From: Trebonia kvetii
Lineage (GTDB): Bacteria > Actinomycetota > Actinomycetes > Streptosporangiales > Streptosporangiaceae
Assembly: GCF_007827045.1 (NCBI RefSeq)
Contig: NZ_RPFW01000005.1
Span: forward strand, 143,835-207,834
DNA length: 64,000 nt
Direction: 5' to 3'
Shown: positions 8,680 through 18,206 of the stretch, piece after piece
How positions within the stretch are numbered: position 1 is the stretch's first letter
Layout: every line of letters starts with the position of its first letter
Notes under the pieces: generated by a model
Databases searched by the model: none
What the model was told of the DNA's origin: nothing
Seen by the model: only the letters and a program-made list of their open reading frames with translations
Position numbers and translations under genes: made by a program

Positions 8680-11181
8680 ATGGCGGCTATCCGGCGTCCG
8701 TTCCGTTCCCGGCCGATCCGGCTGTTCCTAATCAGCATGATCGTCGTACCGCTAATCTCGCTGTCTGCGTTGTGGGCCTTTTCGGCGACCCTGACGGTAC
8801 CCAATGCGATCAGCAACGCGAACTACAATAGCGTCGCGCAGGCGACCACCGCACCGTCGGTCGTCACGCTGACCACCAAGCTGCCCCTTGAGCAGCAGCA
8901 GACGTACATCTGGCTGCTCAGCGGGCGGCAAGCGCCCAAGAAGGACCTGAACGCCACCCGGGCGCTGATTTCCGGCTCGTTGCAAGACGCCGAGACGAAG
9001 CTGCTGGTCGGACAGGGTCAGCGCGGTGCCTCGTCAACGGCCAACCTGGACAGGCTCGAAGCCGACCTGCGGACCATCCCGGACATCAGGAAACAAGTCG
9101 ACGCGGGGGAGCTGACCGCGTCCCAGGCTTTCCAGACCTACAGCACCATCATCGACGACCAGTTCCAGTCGTACTACGCTTCCGTGCTCGACCAGGGCGG
9201 CACGATGCAGGGCATCTCGGTCGGCGGCATCGACTCGGCCCTGGCCCTCAACGACCTCTCCCGGGAAGTCACCCTGGTCGCCGGCGCGCTGAGCGTCACC
9301 CACGGCCAGATGAGCCACGGCGTGCAGCAGCTGTTCATCAGCAGCGTGAGCCGGCTGCAGTTCCTGATGAACCAGACGCTATCGCTGCTGTCGCCTGGCC
9401 TGCGGGCGGGCTACGTCACGCTGATCGGCACGCAGCCGTACAAGCAGTTCCTGACGATGGAAGACGCCGTCGCGTCCACCCCGCCCGGCCACACGCTCAC
9501 GATCGACCACACCCAGTGGACCAACGACACGACCACCATTCTCCAGACCATGCTGACGGACCAGACCGCCATCGGCGCGCAGCTGCAGGCGCTGAGCGGG
9601 TCGGCAAGCAACCGGCTGTTCACCGAGGCTATCCTGGCCGGCGGCGTCGGGCTCCTGGCCGTGGTCGTGTCGGTCTTCCTTATGGTGTGGTTCGGCCGTA
9701 AGGTCACCGGCGACCTGACCCGCCTGAACGGCAGCGTCCGGGCGATGGCCGAGGAACGGCTGCCAAGCGTCGTGGCACGGCTGCGGCGCGGTGACGACGT
9801 GGACGTGGCCGCCGAGTCCCCGCCACCTCACGCCAGCAGCATCGAGGAGATCTCCCAGGTCGCCGACTCGTTCGGCACCGTGCAGCAGGCGGCCGTCGCC
9901 GCCGCGGTCGACCAGGCCCGGCTGCGCAAGGGCGTCAACCAGGTCTTCCTGAACATCTCCCTGCGCAATCAGTCGCTGCTGCACCGCCAGCTGGGGATGC
10001 TCGACTCGATGGAGCGGCGGACCAGCGACCCGAACGCGCTGGCCGACCTGTTCCGGCTCGACCACCTCACCACCCGCATGCGGCGGCACGCCGAGGGCCT
10101 CATCATCCTGTCCGGGTCCACGCCCGGCCGCGGCTGGCGCGACCCGGTGCCAGTGGTCGATGTGCTGCGGGCCGCGGTGGCCGAGGTCGAGGACTACGTC
10201 CGGGTGGACGTCACCAGCGAGTCCACCGACCTGGTGGCCGGGAGCGCGGTCAACGACATCATCCACCTGGTGGCCGAACTCGTGGAGAACGCGACGGTGT
10301 TCTCCCCGCCGAACACCCGGGTCGAGGTCAGGGCGGACCGGGCCGGCGCCGGCCTGGTGGCCGAGATCGAGGACCGCGGCCTCGGGCTCAGCCCGGAAGA
10401 GCTGGCCGATATCAACGCAAGGCTGGCCAGCCCTCGCGAGTTCGACCTGGCCAACAGCGAGCAGCTCGGCCTGTTCGTGGTCAGCCGACTGGCTGTCCGG
10501 CACTCGATCAAGGTGTCGCTGCGCCCGTCGGTGTACGGGGGGACCACGGCTATCATCGTGCTGCCCTTCGGCGTGATCGTGCGCGAGGAAGACGCCGCGC
10601 TTGGCAGCCGCTCCGCCAGCGGTCACCGCGGGCCGGCCCTGGCGCCCTTCCCTGAGCCAGGCGACGCCCGGTTCCCTGAGGCGACGCCGTCCCCGTTCGG
10701 CAGGACCGGGCGGCACCGGCTGGCGGCGACCGGCAGGCGCGCGGACACCGGGCCGATGATCGGGCTGGCGGAACCCGCGCCCGAGCCGCCGCGACGGTCG
10801 CTGCCCGCCCCGCCCTGGGAGGTGTCCGCCCAGGCGCAGGAGGTGGCCAGGCCCGCAGAGTCCAGGCCGCCCTGGGAAACGGGCCCGGCCGCGACGCCGC
10901 CCGAGCCCGCTCCCGGGCCGGCCAAGCAGCCAGCGCCTGGCACCGCCACACCAGGCAGTCACCTGGGCATGCCGGTCCGGGTTCCCCAGGCCAGCCTGGC
11001 CCCGCAGCTCAAGAACCGCCGGGGCGGCGCGCAGCCGGTCAGCCCGCCGCCGCCGGTCGGCGAGCGGTCGCCAGAGACGACGCGAAACATGATGTTCATG
11101 ATGCAGCAAGGCTGGGAGCGCGGACGGGTCGACGATATCGACGACCCGCCGGGTGCCCTGGACAACGAGACTGAGCGATAG
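8680..11181 (+). CDS. Conservon sensor kinase-like protein (CvnA type) with NIT domain
   Basis: An 833-residue membrane protein. One TM is near 13-36, an extracytoplasmic nitrate/nitrite-sensing-like NIT helical domain spans about 50-310, and a second TM is at about 317-339. HAMP-like and dimerisation helices follow, then an ATPase domain with the N-box ELVENAT near 532-538 and DRGLGLS near 564. A Pro-rich cytoplasmic tail runs from about 640. No canonical phospho-accepting H-box is obvious, as in other CvnA proteins. It is first of four tightly packed genes that match the actinomycete conservon order (kinase, roadblock, DUF742, GTPase), a GPCR-like membrane signalling complex. Confidence 0.93.
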   Translation: MAAIRRPFRSRPIRLFLISMIVVPLISLSALWAFSATLTVPNAISNANYNSVAQATTAPSVVTLTTKLPLEQQQTYIWLLSGRQAPKKDLNATRALISGSLQDAETKLLVGQGQRGASSTANLDRLEADLRTIPDIRKQVDAGELTASQAFQTYSTIIDDQFQSYYASVLDQGGTMQGISVGGIDSALALNDLSREVTLVAGALSVTHGQMSHGVQQLFISSVSRLQFLMNQTLSLLSPGLRAGYVTLIGTQPYKQFLTMEDAVASTPPGHTLTIDHTQWTNDTTTILQTMLTDQTAIGAQLQALSGSASNRLFTEAILAGGVGLLAVVVSVFLMVWFGRKVTGDLTRLNGSVRAMAEERLPSVVARLRRGDDVDVAAESPPPHASSIEEISQVADSFGTVQQAAVAAAVDQARLRKGVNQVFLNISLRNQSLLHRQLGMLDSMERRTSDPNALADLFRLDHLTTRMRRHAEGLIILSGSTPGRGWRDPVPVVDVLRAAVAEVEDYVRVDVTSESTDLVAGSAVNDIIHLVAELVENATVFSPPNTRVEVRADRAGAGLVAEIEDRGLGLSPEELADINARLASPREFDLANSEQLGLFVVSRLAVRHSIKVSLRPSVYGGTTAIIVLPFGVIVREEDAALGSRSASGHRGPALAPFPEPGDARFPEATPSPFGRTGRHRLAATGRRADTGPMIGLAEPAPEPPRRSLPAPPWEVSAQAQEVARPAESRPPWETGPAATPPEPAPGPAKQPAPGTATPGSHLGMPVRVPQASLAPQLKNRRGGAQPVSPPPPVGERSPETTRNMMFMMQQGWERGRVDDIDDPPGALDNETER

Positions 11182-11193
11182 CGAGGCTGAGAG

Positions 11194-11613
11194 ATGGCAC
11201 AGACCGACACCACGGGACAGTTGAGCTGGCTGCTGGACAACCTCGTGAGCCGGGTTGAGCACGTGCAGCAGGCGCTGGTCCTGTCCCGCGACGGGCTGGT
11301 GGTGGCGGCGTCGAGCGGGCTGGACCGGGAGGACGGCGAGCACCTGTCGGCCCTGGCGGCCGGGGTGCAGAGCCTGGCCCGGGGCACCGGGCGGCACTTC
11401 AACGGGGGCGAGGTCCGGCAGACGATCATCGAGATGGAGCACGCGTTCCTGTTCGTGATCGCGGCGGGGCGGGGCACCTGCCTGGCCGTGCTGACGTCCG
11501 CGAGCGCGAACGTGGGAGTGATCGCGTACGAGATGGCGATGCTAGTCCGCCGGATGGGTAAGCACCTGGCGGCCGAGCCAAGATTCCCTGAGCCCGAGAC
11601 AGCCGCGGAATGA
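11194..11613 (+). CDS. Roadblock/LC7 protein (CvnB type)
   Basis: A 139-residue Roadblock/LC7 domain protein: LSWLLDNLVSRVEHVQQALVLSRDGLVV, then a central helix and a final strand-helix block. It begins 12 bp after the kinase stop with AGGCTGAGAG upstream. In conservons CvnB binds the kinase tail and acts as activator or scaffold for the small GTPase CvnD, as MglB does for MglA. The stop overlaps the next start by ATGA, implying coupled translation and fixed stoichiometry. Confidence 0.93.
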   Translation: MAQTDTTGQLSWLLDNLVSRVEHVQQALVLSRDGLVVAASSGLDREDGEHLSALAAGVQSLARGTGRHFNGGEVRQTIIEMEHAFLFVIAAGRGTCLAVLTSASANVGVIAYEMAMLVRRMGKHLAAEPRFPEPETAAE

Positions 11614-12005
11614 CCCCCCGGGACTGTTACGGGCACGAGAGTCCCGGGGACCGCTGGTTCGGCCAAGAGGCCGGACCGGTGGTCCGTCCCTATGCGGTTA
11701 CCAAGGGGCGAACCCATGCTGCCGTGTCGTTCGGCTTGATCGACGTGGTGGTAGCGACCGGTGAGCGGCCGTCGTCGGAGTACTTCCGGCCCGGCCCCGA
11801 GCACCGGCGGATCCTCTCGGCCTGTTACCGGCCCGTGCCTCTCGTGGACCTGACATCGGAGATCGACCTGCCCTTGGGGGTGGTCCGGGTGCTGCTCGGC
11901 GACCTAGCCCACGAGGGTCTGGTCCGGGTCGTCTCCGCCCAGCGCCAACAGCTACCTGACCAGCGTCTACTCAGAATGGTTCTCGATGGACTTCAATCAC
12001 TGTGA
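11610..12005 (+). CDS. DUF742 protein (CvnC type)
   Basis: A 131-residue DUF742 protein with a winged-helix-like core: VRPYAVTKGRT near the N-terminus, then LDLTSEIDLPLGVVRVLLGDLAHEGLVRV-type helices. It starts inside the preceding stop (ATGA) and overlaps the GTPase gene by 20 nt. The exact biochemical role in conservons is unknown; it bridges the complex members. The HTH-like segment has led to suggestions of DNA binding, which remain unproved. Confidence 0.9.
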   Translation: MTPRDCYGHESPGDRWFGQEAGPVVRPYAVTKGRTHAAVSFGLIDVVVATGERPSSEYFRPGPEHRRILSACYRPVPLVDLTSEIDLPLGVVRVLLGDLAHEGLVRVVSAQRQQLPDQRLLRMVLDGLQSL

Positions 12006-12585
12006 CCCAGCGGCGTCCGGAGACGACGTCCCCACCACCGCCAAGATCCTGATCGCGGGCGGGTTCGGGGTGGGGAAGACGACCCTGGTCGGGGCGATCA
12101 GCGAGATCCGCCCGCTGCGCACCGAGGAGCCGCTCAGCGACCGCAGCGTGGGCATCGACAACACCCAGGGGGTCAGGTCGAAGACCACCACGACGGTGGC
12201 GATGGACTTCGGGCGGATCAGCTTCCGGTCCCAGCTGGTGCTCTACCTGTTCGGCACCCCGGGCCAGGAGCGGTTCTGGTTCATGTGGGACGACCTGTCG
12301 CTCGGCGCGATCGGGGCGATCATCCTCGCCGACACCCGGCGGATCGCGGACTGCTTCGCCTCGATCGACTACTTCGAGCGGGCCGGCACGCCGTTCATCA
12401 TTGCGGTCAACTGCTTCGACGACGCCCAGGTCTTCGAGCCCGACGACATCAGGATCGCGCTCGCCCTCGGCCCGGACGTACCGATCGTGCTGTGCGACGC
12501 CCGCGAGCGCGAGTCGGTCCGTCAGGTGCTGATCCGGCTGGTCCGCTACGTCATGACCAGCCGGAGCCAGGCCGCTCTCACGTAA
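11986..12585 (+). CDS. Conservon small GTP-binding protein (CvnD type)
   Basis: A 199-residue Ras-like ATP/GTP-binding protein. The P-loop GGFGVGKT is at 25-32, a switch region has DNTQGV, the G3-like motif is FGTPGQERF, and the G4-like NCFD replaces the usual NKxD, which is typical of CvnD proteins. It is last in the conservon; its start lies upstream of the DUF742 stop. CvnD cycles at the membrane with CvnB and CvnA and has been linked to morphological development and secondary metabolism. No conservon-associated P450 follows it here. Confidence 0.93.
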   Translation: MDFNHCDPAASGDDVPTTAKILIAGGFGVGKTTLVGAISEIRPLRTEEPLSDRSVGIDNTQGVRSKTTTTVAMDFGRISFRSQLVLYLFGTPGQERFWFMWDDLSLGAIGAIILADTRRIADCFASIDYFERAGTPFIIAVNCFDDAQVFEPDDIRIALALGPDVPIVLCDARERESVRQVLIRLVRYVMTSRSQAALT

Positions 12586-12810
12586 CGCGGCCACCGCGGG
12601 CGCACTGGGCTCACTGGCCTGGTGATTCTCGTGCGCCGGGCACACCGTGCGGTAGCGGGTCCTGTCGGCGGACCAGACCCGCCGGTGTGCGGATCGTGCT
12701 GCTCGTGCTGTGGGTGCCGAAATTGTGTGCCACCTGGGCGGATGCTCTGCAGATCGCGTTTGGCTCGTCCCGCGTTCGCTGGACGCGATTGTCGCGCCAG
12801 CGGCGGGCGC

Positions 12811-13273
12811 GATCCCGTGGACTTCCGCCGCGACCTGCTGGCCGGCAACCCGCGGAGGCTGCGGACGCTGGAGCTTGCCGCCAGCCGGGCCGGGGGGAGG
12901 GGGGAGCCCGCTGCCCGAAGGCCGGGCCCGCGGCGTCGCCTGCAGCAGCTTCCTCGACAGCCACAGCGCCCAGGTCACCGAGGTCTCCCTCGACAGCCGC
13001 GGCCGCGTCCGCATCGAGAAGGTCACCTTCGCCCTTGACTGCGGCATCATCGTCAATCCCGATCTGGTCCGCGCGCAGGTCGAGGGCGGCCTCATCTGGG
13101 CGCTGGGCACCGCCGCCTGGGGCGAGGTCGTGCTCGGGGACGGCGGCGAGATCATCCAGAACGATGGCGGCCCAACCTGGCCGGGCAAGCTCAACCAGCT
13201 CCGCGGTGAACGCCGCCGGCGCGCTGCGGGCCGCCCCGCCGACTTCGCCAAGCGGGCGCGCACGGCGCCCTAG
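12811..13273 (+). pseudogene. Molybdenum hydroxylase large-subunit C-terminal remnant (IorB/CoxL-like)
   Basis: Two frames join across a G-rich run near 12893-12905. The first encodes DPVDFRRDLLAGNPRRL and LELAASRAG. The second encodes PLPEGRARGVA, AQVTEVSLDSRGRV and the molybdopterin-binding stretch DCGIIVNPDLVRAQVEGG. These are the conserved C-terminal blocks of isoquinoline/aldehyde oxidase large subunits. The final PxxANAxxxATGxR block is present only in yet another frame. No start and no small-subunit genes are nearby. It is a decayed fragment. The stretch 12586-12810 shows no recognisable gene. Confidence 0.65.
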
Positions 13274-13552
13274 CGCCCACGTGACCTGCGCCGCGATTTG
13301 GCCGTAGCCAGCCCCGAGCATGTCGACGCCAGTCCTGAACTCACCGAAGGCGAGCGGACGGGCATTCCCGACCGCACGGCGATGAAACTGATCCCGCGGC
13401 TGGCCGGTCTCCAACCCAAAACTCAAGCCAGCGCGACGTAAGATGCACTGACTCCCCATGGCCCGGCTAGCGCGCGGCGGTGTCCGGGAAGAGGGGACAA
13501 GCTCATTCCGCGTCCCACAGAAATCCCACAAATCCGGGCTCCCGAGGGTGAT

Positions 13553-13778
13553 CCCCACAAGAAACCCACGGATAAGACGGCACAAGCCGGCATTCGTCGG
13601 CACGGCCGCCTAAGATTGCTCTATCGGTTCGTACAGGTCTTTATGCAGGTGCAGGGCTGGCAAGTCCGGACTTCGCGGTCACCCTGGCAGGGGACAGACC
13701 CTCTTACAACCGGCAGGTCACTGGTTCGAGCCCAGTACCGCCCACCGAGAAGGTTCCTGCCGTCAGCCCTCTCACCTG
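13553..13778. repeat. Left copy of ~226-bp direct repeat (attachment-site-like)
   Basis: This stretch aligns without gaps to 32620-32845. Shared blocks include CCCCACAA at the left edge, a central GGTTCGTACAGGTC block, and a fully identical 48-bp core (13699-13746). A shared TCAGCCCTCTCACCTG lies at the same offset after the core. Identity is high but not complete, so the copies have aged. Immediately to the right stands an IS110-type remnant. Confidence 0.8.
13699..13746 (+). other. 3' half of a tRNA-Val(UAC)-like gene, left copy
   Basis: Reading 5' to 3' there is an anticodon loop CTTACAA (anticodon TAC), a 3' anticodon-stem strand, a variable region, and a full T-arm (ACTGG-TTCGAGC-CCAGT). 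An acceptor strand ACCGCCC and A-CC follow. The 5' half is absent: no GGGCGGT acceptor strand or D-arm precedes it. Such 3' ends are what integrases carry in their attachment sites. It is not a functional tRNA. Confidence 0.7.
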
Positions 13779-13886
13779 ACCCCATGGGGGCTGGGCCGTT
13801 CGGGGGCCGGATCCCCGTTTCCCTGCTCAAGCCCGGTGAACGTAGTTTCCGGGTTGTCAAACGAGTTCGGGGAAGGAGGCCCGGCT

Positions 13887-14429
13887 ATGTCTGTCTGCGT
13901 CAGAATCGACGTGCACCGCAAGCGCTCCCAGGTGGCGGTGATCAACGAGGGTGGCGAGGTGCTCGCCAACCGCCACGTGCCCAACGGTGTCAGGCCGATC
14001 CTGTCGGTGATCGGCGGGCTGCCGGCGGGCACCGCGGCAGCGTAGGAGGCCGCGTTCGGCTGGGGGTCGCTGCTGGAGTTGCTGGAGGAGTACGGCTTCG
14101 AGCCGCACATGGCCCGCCCGCTGCAGTGCAAGGCGATCGCCTCGGCGCGGCTGAAGAACGACAAGGCCGGTGCCGCGATTGGCGCGCAGCTGCTGCGCGC
14201 CGGCCTGCTGCCGGAGGCATGGATCGCCCCGCCGGAGATCCCCAGCTGCGGGCCATGTCACCGGCGACGCCCTGGCGCTCACCGGCGCCGCGGCAAGAAG
14301 ATCGCCACCACGGCGATCGCCCGCAAGCTCCTCACCCGCGTCTATCGCCTGCTCACCGACGCCAGCGCTGCGGTGAGCCCAGCTAGCGGGGAGGCCGCCA
14401 GCCCCGGGCGAGCTCGCGTTTTCGCATGA
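13887..14429 (+). pseudogene. IS110-family transposase remnant
   Basis: The N-terminus IDVHRKRSQVAVINEGGEVL and the block AFGWGSLLELLEEYGFEPH, LKNDKAGAAIGAQLLRAGLLPEAWIAPP are diagnostic of IS110/IS116 DEDD transposases. A TAG at 14043 interrupts it after residue 52. The middle of the protein is deleted after about 14240. The closing blocks (VTGDALALT, then KKIATTAIARKLLTR) are in different frames. The GGAAGGAGG Shine-Dalgarno before the ATG at 13887 is still present. Confidence 0.8.
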
Positions 14430-14815
14430 GCCGGCCGCGCCGCGCTCGATCACCTGACTGAGCAGGCCGGTCCCCCGGATGACACGGTCATGGCGACCGC
14501 CCGGCCCTTAGGGCAGGAGCCGAATGGGTGCATGTGAGACCACTCCGACGACCAGCGCATCAACCCGGGGAACGCCCGGCAACCGGCCCCGCACCATGAC
14601 AACCCAGCAGGAAACACCACCCGTTCCTCTCTCCCGATCATCGGCCGCCGCCCGGCAGCGTCAAGCTCGGGCGAACCACTGGATGCCCTAGCAGGCGCCT
14701 AGACCGCTCCTGTCCCGCTGGCGTGTACCCCCCTTGCGCATACCGCTCGGTCCGGTCCCCGGCAACCATGCGGCGTCACGACAAGTTGTCAGCTCCATCG
14801 ACCTGATGACGATTG
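14430..14815. other. Intergenic stretch, no gene recognised
   Basis: About 390 bp without a convincing reading frame, RNA gene or repeat. Short frames here do not resemble any family that I know. Confidence 0.5.
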
Positions 14816-15115
14816 TCAGCCGTACCATGTCGTGCCCCATATAGAAGAGCGGCACCCGGCCGCCTGGTGTCCGCAGGCCGCGGTCCACAGGGCTTCGGCG
14901 GCGCTCAGGACCCCGCGCAGGCACACGGCCATTACGCGCGCCAGCAGCACGGCTGCCGCGACGGCCGCCGATGGGCAGCTCTCCTGATCTGGCATGTCCT
15001 CACCGGCTGTCAGCCATGCAAAGGTAGCCATCATCGACGCCAGCCTGGGCTCCGCGCAAGAGAGTCCGGCTTCTATCTGCCGCAGTGCGCTCCGCTGCCG
15101 GTGTGGAAGGTTCAC
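14816..15115 (-). CDS. Small DUF3040-like membrane protein
   Basis: A 99-residue protein that begins with the DUF3040 pattern: NLPHRQRSALRQIEAGL, then EPRLASMMATF and a short polar segment. One hydrophobic helix follows (SAAVAAAVLLARVMAV). The family is confined to Actinobacteria; its function is unknown. The GTG start at 15115 is preceded by a purine-rich stretch. A near-perfect copy of the island palindrome (CCACCC-N6-GGGTGA) lies 73 bp upstream, which supports this being a real gene of the island regulon. The C-terminus diverges from the family and may be frayed. Confidence 0.6.
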   Translation of the reverse strand: MNLPHRQRSALRQIEAGLSCAEPRLASMMATFAWLTAGEDMPDQESCPSAAVAAAVLLARVMAVCLRGVLSAAEALWTAACGHQAAGCRSSIWGTTWYG

Positions 15116-15187
15116 CCCTGTCGCCCCCTATGATCCGCCCCAGGTTCGCTGCCCTACCACCATGAGCCGCGAGAAGGCGTGCGGGCA

Positions 15188-15205
15188 CCACCCGGACCAG
15201 GGTGA
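15188..15205. promoter_or_regulatory. Island palindrome, copy 1 (11 of 12)
   Basis: CCACCC-GGACCA-GGGTGA matches TCACCC-N6-GGGTGA at 11 of 12 fixed positions. It lies 73 bp upstream of the minus-strand DUF3040 gene and about 290 bp upstream of the first LAL regulator. The rest of 15116-15490 holds nothing recognisable. Confidence 0.6.
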
Positions 15206-15490
15206 TTGAGACCGGATCGGCGTCACCGACTGCGCACGAGCCCGCGGCGAAGCGGCGTCCGCCCGCAGGTCATGCCCCTAGAGCCGCCCGTCATCGGAGA
15301 TGCCAGCGGCCAGATCACCCGGCGCCGGTTGCTTTGCGTGCGTTCGGCGAACAGGCCGGTGACCACGTGATGGCGCTCGGTCTTCACCCGCAGAGGAGGA
15401 GGAATAAGGCGGGACTGATGCCGCACACTGAGGTGGGAGGGATTCGGGCCTGTGGCTATCTGCCCGGCGGTTTGAGACGCAGGGAGTGTC

Positions 15491-18112
15491 TTGGCAGACG
15501 ACGCGAACGCTGGGTACACGGCGCAGGACGTACGGTTCAGGGCCGCGAAGTTCCGGCGTCCGGCGCTGCCTGCGACGCTGGTCACGCGATCCGCGTTGCA
15601 TGGCCGGCTCACGGCTGGTGCCGGCCAGCGGCTGACCATAGTGGTGGGGTCGGCCGGCGCGGGCAAGACCGTGCTGCTGTCGAGCTGGGCCGCGGAGCGG
15701 TCGCCTGGCGTTACAGCGTGGCTGTCCTGCGACAAGGCTGATGCGAACCCTGTTCGATTCTGGGCTGCTTTCATCGAGGCTCCACGAACGATAGCGCCGG
15801 GATTTGGCAGCGATGCTGCCGACCTGCTGGCCACGGACGAGGTCATCTCGGCCGATGTCGTCGCATCGGTTGTCAACGACGCCGCGAAGCTTCCCGCGGG
15901 ATCGGCGATTGTGGTGGACGACTTCCATCTCGCAGCGCCCGTGGTTTCGGGGGATATGAGCGACCTTATCGAGCGGTGGCCGGCCCAGACCGTCCAGCTG
16001 GTCCTGGGCAGCCGGGCCGACCCTCCGGTTCGGCTGGACCGGTGGCGGATGTCCGGCGAGTTGTGCGAGCTTCGTGATCGTGACCTGTGTTTCTCGCTGG
16101 CGGAAAGCGGCGACCTGCTGGCGAAGTTCGGTGTAAGTGTCTCCGCTGCTGACCTTGCGCTGCTCCACGAGCGAAGCGAGGGGTGGGCCGCGGCCTTGCA
16201 GATGGCGGCGCTTTCGCTGCGCGATACAACGGATCCGGCGCGAGCACTTGCCCTCAACAGCCATGCGATCGCCGAGTACTTCGTCGCCGAGGTTCTGGAT
16301 CAGCAGCCGCCTGAGGTAGCCCAGTTCATGCTCGACACGTCCGTGCTCGAAGAGCTGACCGCGGATGCCTGCACCGCAGTCACCGGATGGGAGAACGCGG
16401 CGGGGCTGCTGCGCCGCATTGACGCGGACAACTTGTTCCTCGCGGCACTCGACGAGGAGCAGGTGACCTTCCGGTGCCACCCTCTGGTACGCGACGCGCT
16501 GCAGGGGGAGCTGCGTGCCAGAGACGGGGCCCGCGAGCTGGCGCTCCAGCTGCGGGCGGGCGAATGGTTCGAGTCTGCCGGCGAGAGCCGCCGCGCCGCC
16601 CGCCACTTCCTCGCGGCTCATCAGGCCGACCGGGCCCTGGCCCTTGTCCGGGATCAGCTTGCGACCAGCTTCCTGAGCGACCCGGGGGTGCCGGCGCCGC
16701 TCGACATCGAAACGATCGATCCCGCGACGCTTATCGATGTGCCTGACCGGCTGCTGGCGCTGGCCGCCGACCTGCTGCTGTCAGGTGACATCGCCCGGGG
16801 CAGCGAATATCTTGACCTGCTGGAGCATGCCCTCCCGTCAGCGCCGCCCGAACCTGCGCTGGCGGCCCAGCTCGCCGCGGCACGGGCGGTGCGCAGCATG
16901 CAGGCAGGCCAGGCCGAGCAGGCCGTGGCCGAGGCTCTCGCCGCGCGGGCGATCGAGCAGCGTGCGCAGCTCACCGACGAATGGGCCGCCATTCTCGCCG
17001 TGCCCCTCGTCCGTGGCTATACCTGGCTTGAGGACTTGTGTGCGGTTGAGCGTGAGGGATCTACCGCTCTTGCGGCGCCCGATCTGCCTGAGCCGGTCAA
17101 GCTGGTGATGGTCCCCGGGGCGCGGGCGCTGGCGCGGTTTGAGCCTGGGTACTTGGCTGAGGCCGCCGAGGCTGCCAGGGACGCGGAGGGGGCGGCGGAC
17201 CGGCTGGGATTCAGCGGGCACTTCTTCGCGGTGGACTACCTGCGCGCGCTGGCGGGGCTGGCGCTGGAGCAGCGGGACCTGGATACCGCCGAGCAGCTCA
17301 CCGAACGGGCCCTGACGATATCCATACATCGCCGGCCCCCGTTGGAGTTCCTGGGGCTGCTGGACCGGGCGCGGATCTGGGCGGCCCGCGGGCAGGTCCG
17401 CGAGGCGCTGGCGACCGTGGCGACGGCGGACCAGCTGCTGGCCAGTCCTTCGCCGGTGCTGCGGGCCCGCGCTGATGAGCTGCAGGCCGAGCTGCGCCTG
17501 TCGCTCGGCGACCTGCGCTCCCCGGCCGGGCTGGCCCGCGGCCTGCCCGCCGGCCGCCGGGAACTGCTGCTGGCCAAGATCGCGCTGGCCGCCGGCGACG
17601 GCCACGCCGCGCTGGACCACCTGCGGGCGCCGCCGGGACAGGCGACGCCACGGCACGCGCTGGTGCGCCAGCTGCTGCTGGCCGCGGCCGCGATCGAGCG
17701 CGGCGACCCCGCGGCGGCGGGCATCGTGGGCGGCGCGCTGGCCGCGGCCCGCCACGCGGGCTTCCTCGGCACCGTCGTTACCACCGCTCCCCAGCTGACC
17801 AGCTACCTGATCGAGCACGCCGCGCAGATGCACGACGACCCGTTCACCGCACAGCTCATCGCCGCGGCCGTCGATGCGCGCGCGACCGAGCCTGGCACCT
17901 TGCAGCCGCCCCGCGCGCTGCCCGAGCCGCTGACAGCCGCCGAGCTGCGCGTGCTGAAGCTGCTGCCGACCAGCACCTACCCGGAGATGGCAGCCACCCT
18001 CGATGTGTCCCGCAATACCATCAAGTCCCACCTGCGGTCGATCTACCAGAAGCTCGGGGCGGCGTCACGCTCGGACGCCATCGAGCGGGCAATCGACCTG
18101 GGCCTGCTGTGA
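15491..18112 (+). CDS. Large ATP-binding LuxR-family (LAL/MalT-like) regulator 1
   Basis: An 873-residue LAL protein. It begins with the typical FRRPALPATLVTR segment, then Walker A GSAGAGKT at about 54-61 and Walker B AIVVDDFH near 140. A helical sensor half rich in TPR-like helices follows. The C-terminal LuxR helix-turn-helix is in the last 65 residues (ELRVLKLLPTSTYPEMAATL, SRNTIKSHLRSIYQKL). The TTG start is the first one that keeps the whole family N-terminus; AGGGAG precedes it with short spacing. LAL proteins are ATP-dependent activators responding to small ligands. Nucleotides 16571-17869 are identical to the second LAL gene. Confidence 0.92.
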   Translation: MADDANAGYTAQDVRFRAAKFRRPALPATLVTRSALHGRLTAGAGQRLTIVVGSAGAGKTVLLSSWAAERSPGVTAWLSCDKADANPVRFWAAFIEAPRTIAPGFGSDAADLLATDEVISADVVASVVNDAAKLPAGSAIVVDDFHLAAPVVSGDMSDLIERWPAQTVQLVLGSRADPPVRLDRWRMSGELCELRDRDLCFSLAESGDLLAKFGVSVSAADLALLHERSEGWAAALQMAALSLRDTTDPARALALNSHAIAEYFVAEVLDQQPPEVAQFMLDTSVLEELTADACTAVTGWENAAGLLRRIDADNLFLAALDEEQVTFRCHPLVRDALQGELRARDGARELALQLRAGEWFESAGESRRAARHFLAAHQADRALALVRDQLATSFLSDPGVPAPLDIETIDPATLIDVPDRLLALAADLLLSGDIARGSEYLDLLEHALPSAPPEPALAAQLAAARAVRSMQAGQAEQAVAEALAARAIEQRAQLTDEWAAILAVPLVRGYTWLEDLCAVEREGSTALAAPDLPEPVKLVMVPGARALARFEPGYLAEAAEAARDAEGAADRLGFSGHFFAVDYLRALAGLALEQRDLDTAEQLTERALTISIHRRPPLEFLGLLDRARIWAARGQVREALATVATADQLLASPSPVLRARADELQAELRLSLGDLRSPAGLARGLPAGRRELLLAKIALAAGDGHAALDHLRAPPGQATPRHALVRQLLLAAAAIERGDPAAAGIVGGALAAARHAGFLGTVVTTAPQLTSYLIEHAAQMHDDPFTAQLIAAAVDARATEPGTLQPPRALPEPLTAAELRVLKLLPTSTYPEMAATLDVSRNTIKSHLRSIYQKLGAASRSDAIERAIDLGLL
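16571..17869 (+). repeat. 1.3-kb identical block, copy in LAL 1
   Basis: This 1,299-bp segment is identical, as far as I can compare, to 19290-20588 at an offset of 2,719 bp. It covers the helical sensor region between the ATPase and the helix-turn-helix. Sequences on either side in the two genes are clearly diverged. Confidence 0.9.
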
Positions 18113-18206
18113 GGCGATGAGAGCAGGCGAACCGCAGCCACAGGGACTGCTGCCTGAGGACGTTGGTCCTCTGGCAAGCGGGCGGCAGGCCTGATTAGCT
18201 GGTGAA

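Noticed and set aside
9379-11442. Very long minus-strand frame opposite the conservon
   Set aside because: It is an antisense shadow of a high-GC gene; the plus strand has complete family motifs and operon structure.
13621-13860. Minus-strand frame with RYWARTSDLPVV
   Set aside because: This string is the well-known artefact of translating antisense to a tRNA T-arm and anticodon region; the same peptide appears antisense to 32766-32813. It is used only as support for the tRNA-end call.
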